Shown piece after piece: positions 7,645 through 10,077 of a stretch of 10,077 nucleotides of DNA. Each line of letters starts with the position of its first letter. The stretch's first letter is position 1. This DNA is from an uncultured Lachnospiraceae bacterium. Its GTDB lineage: Bacteria; Bacillota; Clostridia; Lachnospirales; Lachnospiraceae. The translations under genes and the position numbers were made by a program. Location of the stretch: positions 1-10,077 of the forward strand of contig CALWEE010000273.1 in NCBI GenBank assembly GCA_944376975.1, in the 5' to 3' direction. Under the pieces are notes generated by a model, which made no database searches, was not told the origin of the DNA, and saw nothing but the letters and a program-made list of their open reading frames with translations.

Positions 7645-9927
7645 ATGACGGTAGAGGAATGGCTTGGGAAAGATAATCAGCTGGGAACCGATATCTGGAC
7701 CAAAAAGTATTGTAATGAAGAAGAAACATTCGATCATTGGGTGGAACGGATCAGCGGGGGCAACGAAGAGATCGCCGCGTATATCCGGGAGAAAAAGTTC
7801 TTATTTGGGGGACGTATCCTGTCCAACAGAGGGTTGGACAAGGAAGGGCGGAAAGTGACCTATTCCAACTGCTACGTGGTGGATCCGCCGGAAGACAATA
7901 TCGAAAGCATATTTGACTGCGCGAAAAAGCTGGCGCGCACGTACAGCTACGGCGGCGGCTGCGGCGTGGACATATCCAGGCTGAGTCCCAGAGGCGCCCG
8001 CATCAACAACGCGGCCAAGGAGACCAGCGGCGCGGTATCCTTTATGGAACTGTATTCCCTTGTAACCGCCCTGATCGGCCAGAACGGCCGCAGAGGCGCG
8101 CTCATGATCTCCATTGACAGTTCCCATCCGGATGTGGAGGAGTTCATCGACCTGAAGACCGACCTGGAAAAGGTGACGAAGGCCAACATATCCATCCGTA
8201 TCCATAAGGATTTCATGGAAGCGGTAAAGAACAATGAAAATTATACGCTCCACTATACACGGGAAGCGACCGGCGAGGAGATCGAAAAAGTGGTCAACGC
8301 GAGAGACCTTTTCCATAAGATCGCCGAGACCAACTGGGATTACGCGGAACCGGGCGCCCTGTTCTGGGACCGTATTTCCGACTGGAACCTTTTGAGCAAC
8401 ACGGAGGACTTTTCCTACGCGGGCGTCAATCCCTGCGCGGAAGAACCCCTTCCCGCGGGCGGAAGCTGCCTGCTTGGAAGCATCAACCTGTCCGCCTTCG
8501 TGACCGATCCTTTTACAGACAATGCCCGTTTTGATTTTGAAGGGCTGAAGCACTGCGTAGGCGTGGCTGTCAAAGCCCTCAATGAAGTGCTGGAAGAAGG
8601 CCTGCCGCTCCATCCGCTGCAGGAACAGCGGGAAAGCGTGGCCCGGTGGCGTCAGATCGGCCTGGGCATCATGGGCCTGGCGGATTGCCTCATCAAACTG
8701 GGCCTGACCTACGGCGACGCGGAAGCGGTGGAAATGTGCGATAAGATCGGTTTCGCCATGGCTGATTCCGCCATCGCGGCGTCGGCGATGCTGGCGAAGG
8801 AATTGGGGCCGTTTGAAGCCTGCGATACGGACAAGATCATGTCCACGCCGTATTTTGAAGCGAACACCACAGAGAAAACACGGGATATGGTCCGCCGTTA
8901 CGGCCTGAGGAACTCTCAGCTCCTCACCATCGCGCCGACAGGCACCCTGTCCACCATGCTGGGCATTTCCGGCGGTATCGAACCGGTATATGCCAACTAT
9001 TATGAACGCAAGACCGAATCCCTTCACGGGACCGATGTGTACTATAAAGTCTATACGAAGATCGTGGCCGACTACATGAAGCAGCACGGCCTGAAGAGCG
9101 ACAGTGAACTGCCGGATCATTTCGTGACCGCCATGACGCTGGATTACCGTCAGCGGATCGATATGCAGTCCATATGGCAGACCCATATCGACGCGTCCAT
9201 CAGTTCCACCGTCAATGTCCCCAACAGTTTCACTGTGGAGGAGACGGAGAATCTTTACATGTACGCTTATGACAAGGGCCTGAAAGGCATCACCATCTTC
9301 CGGGACGGCTGCCGCCGGCTGGGCATCCTGAATACCAGCGGCAAGTCCGAGGCGAAGAAAGTATCCGCCGGAGAAGGGCTGAAGCGGGGCGAGATCCTTC
9401 TTGTCACGGACGACGTGGTCGGCAAGAAACGCAAGCTCATGACCGGCTGCGGAAGCCTGCACTGTATCGCCCTGTTCGACCCGAACACAGGCGCCCTTCT
9501 GGAAACTTATCTGAGCAAAGGTTCCACCGGCGGCTGCAACAACTTCATGGTGGGCCTGTCCCGTATGATATCCATCAGCGCCCGGGGCGGCATCGACATC
9601 GCCACCATCGTGGATCAGCTCAATTCCAGCGGTTCCTGTCCGTCTTACACGGCCCGTCGGGTGACGCGGAAGGATACGAGCAAAGGCGCCTGCTGTCCGA
9701 TGGCCGTAGGCAACGCCCTGATGGATATGTACAACGAAATGCAGGCGGAACTGGCCGAAAAAGCGGGTCAGAAGACCGGAAAACCGGCCAAGAAAGTGCC
9801 CAAGCCCAAGGCAGTGAGCAACGATTCCGAGCTGAACCGAATGTACTGCCCGGAATGCGGCGAGCCGCTCGTATTTGAAGAAGGCTGCAATATATGCAAA
9901 GCCTGCGGCTGGAGCAAATGCCTGTAA
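7645..9927 (+). CDS. nrdJ: Vitamin B12-dependent (class II) ribonucleotide reductase
   Basis: The enzyme reduces ribonucleotides to deoxyribonucleotides, using adenosylcobalamin to generate a thiyl radical; it needs no oxygen and no separate radical subunit. The product has 760 residues. The active site NPCAE supplies N262, the radical cysteine C264 and E266. C275 in GGSCLLGSINLS lies 11 residues on, as in the Thermotoga maritima enzyme, and pairs with C76 in SNCYV as the redox cysteines. PTGTLSTMLGISGGIEP (431-447) is the substrate phosphate-binding region. A TSCPD-type domain follows (about 580-700), here with the variant SCPSY. After a Lys/Pro-rich tether (about 708-728) comes a C-terminal zinc finger with Cys 735, 738, 748, 751, 754 and 759; such fingers are known to support turnover in class II enzymes. 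No N-terminal ATP cone is seen. ATG 7645 is preceded by AAAGGAG with a 10-base gap. GC-rich codons contrast with tuf. Confidence 0.97.
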   Translation: MTVEEWLGKDNQLGTDIWTKKYCNEEETFDHWVERISGGNEEIAAYIREKKFLFGGRILSNRGLDKEGRKVTYSNCYVVDPPEDNIESIFDCAKKLARTYSYGGGCGVDISRLSPRGARINNAAKETSGAVSFMELYSLVTALIGQNGRRGALMISIDSSHPDVEEFIDLKTDLEKVTKANISIRIHKDFMEAVKNNENYTLHYTREATGEEIEKVVNARDLFHKIAETNWDYAEPGALFWDRISDWNLLSNTEDFSYAGVNPCAEEPLPAGGSCLLGSINLSAFVTDPFTDNARFDFEGLKHCVGVAVKALNEVLEEGLPLHPLQEQRESVARWRQIGLGIMGLADCLIKLGLTYGDAEAVEMCDKIGFAMADSAIAASAMLAKELGPFEACDTDKIMSTPYFEANTTEKTRDMVRRYGLRNSQLLTIAPTGTLSTMLGISGGIEPVYANYYERKTESLHGTDVYYKVYTKIVADYMKQHGLKSDSELPDHFVTAMTLDYRQRIDMQSIWQTHIDASISSTVNVPNSFTVEETENLYMYAYDKGLKGITIFRDGCRRLGILNTSGKSEAKKVSAGEGLKRGEILLVTDDVVGKKRKLMTGCGSLHCIALFDPNTGALLETYLSKGSTGGCNNFMVGLSRMISISARGGIDIATIVDQLNSSGSCPSYTARRVTRKDTSKGACCPMAVGNALMDMYNEMQAELAEKAGQKTGKPAKKVPKPKAVSNDSELNRMYCPECGEPLVFEEGCNICKACGWSKCL

Positions 9928-9929
9928 AA

Positions 9930-9961
9930 AAGTGAACCCGCCGAAACGGCGGATATCACTT
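9930..9961 (-). terminator. Hairpin after nrdJ, terminator-like on the reverse strand
   Basis: An outer 6-bp stem (9930-9935 with 9956-9961) encloses a 6-bp GC stem (9938-9943 with 9947-9952) with an AAA loop. Read on the + strand it is followed by ACGCAACAA, with no T run. Read on the - strand it is followed by T residues, because A residues at 9926-9931 precede it on the + strand. It is therefore a better terminator for leftward transcription, though it may still slow or process the nrdJ transcript. It begins 3 bases after the nrdJ stop codon. Confidence 0.5.
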
Positions 9962-9986
9962 ACGCAACAAATAATTCAATACATTC

Positions 9987-10077
9987 AGGTGCCGGAAGGC
10001 CTCAGGCCTTCCGGAGAATAGGGAAACAGGTGAAAGTCCTGTACGGTCCCGCCGCTTTAAGGATGGAGCGGTCTTTA
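9987..10077 (+). promoter_or_regulatory. Cobalamin riboswitch, 5' part (continues past window end)
   Basis: The conserved order of the cobalamin riboswitch is visible. AGGTGCC is at 9987-9993. A perfect 10-bp arm pairs 9992-10001 with 10005-10014. AATAGGGAAA spans 10017-10026. A stem-loop ACAGG/CCTGT (10026-10030 with 10038-10042) encloses the signature GGTGAAAGTCC. GGTCCCGCCGCT follows at 10045-10056, with GGG (10021-10023) able to pair with CCC (10048-10050). A further arm CCGCT/AGCGG pairs 10052-10056 with 10067-10071. The 3' half and the expression platform are outside the window. These RNAs bind adenosyl- or other cobalamins and usually turn off B12 uptake or synthesis genes, or B12-independent isoenzymes. 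The regulated gene must lie to the right. Confidence 0.93.

Noticed and set aside
7445..7648. 67-codon open frame that overlaps the nrdJ start codon by four bases
   Set aside because: There is no ribosome binding site before its ATG, the product is a basic sequence with no recognisable domain, and it runs through the NrdR-like box and the candidate nrdJ promoter. The overlap with nrdJ looks accidental, although a leader peptide cannot be strictly excluded.
7801..9462. Reverse-strand open frame of 553 codons opposite nrdJ
   Set aside because: It is a shadow of the GC-rich codon pattern of nrdJ. The translation has no recognisable domain, and nrdJ on the other strand is unmistakable.

Overview
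The window is a chromosomal housekeeping region of a Gram-positive bacterium, most likely a Clostridia member near Lachnospiraceae. This placement is inferred from protein character: an RNA polymerase beta' subunit with no long insertion in its trigger loop, a long-form ribosomal protein S12, strong AAGGAGG ribosome binding sites, consensus sigma-A promoters, and an adenosylcobalamin-dependent ribonucleotide reductase with a C-terminal zinc finger. All genes lie on the + strand. No mobile element, CRISPR array, tRNA or rRNA gene was seen.

Layout: (1) 2-1510, the 3' part of rpoC, closed by a strong intrinsic terminator at 1523-1563. (2) 1641-2702, a complete adenosine deaminase gene between rpoC and the str operon. 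(3) 2685-7403, the streptomycin operon rpsL-rpsG-fusA-tuf. It starts from a near-consensus extended -10 promoter whose -35 box lies inside the end of the deaminase gene. tuf has an additional promoter of its own, and a strong terminator follows it. (4) 7404-7644, a 241-base non-coding stretch with a candidate NrdR box and a candidate promoter. (5) 7645-9927, nrdJ, the class II (B12-dependent) ribonucleotide reductase. (6) 9930-9961, a hairpin that looks like a terminator only for reverse-strand transcription. (7) about 9987 to the window end, the 5' half of a cobalamin riboswitch on the + strand; the gene it controls is outside the window.

The genes fall into two themes. One is the gene-expression core: RNA polymerase, two proteins of the small ribosomal subunit, and the two main elongation GTPases. 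The other is nucleotide metabolism: adenosine deamination and deoxynucleotide synthesis. nrdJ needs adenosylcobalamin and is followed directly by a B12-sensing riboswitch, so the right edge looks like the start of a cobalamin-linked neighbourhood.

Nothing here looks like a wholly new system. The parts most worth a second look are regulatory: the NrdR-like box, the structured rpsL-rpsG spacer, the hairpin at the very 5' end of the str mRNA, the internal tuf promoter, and the nrdJ/riboswitch junction.
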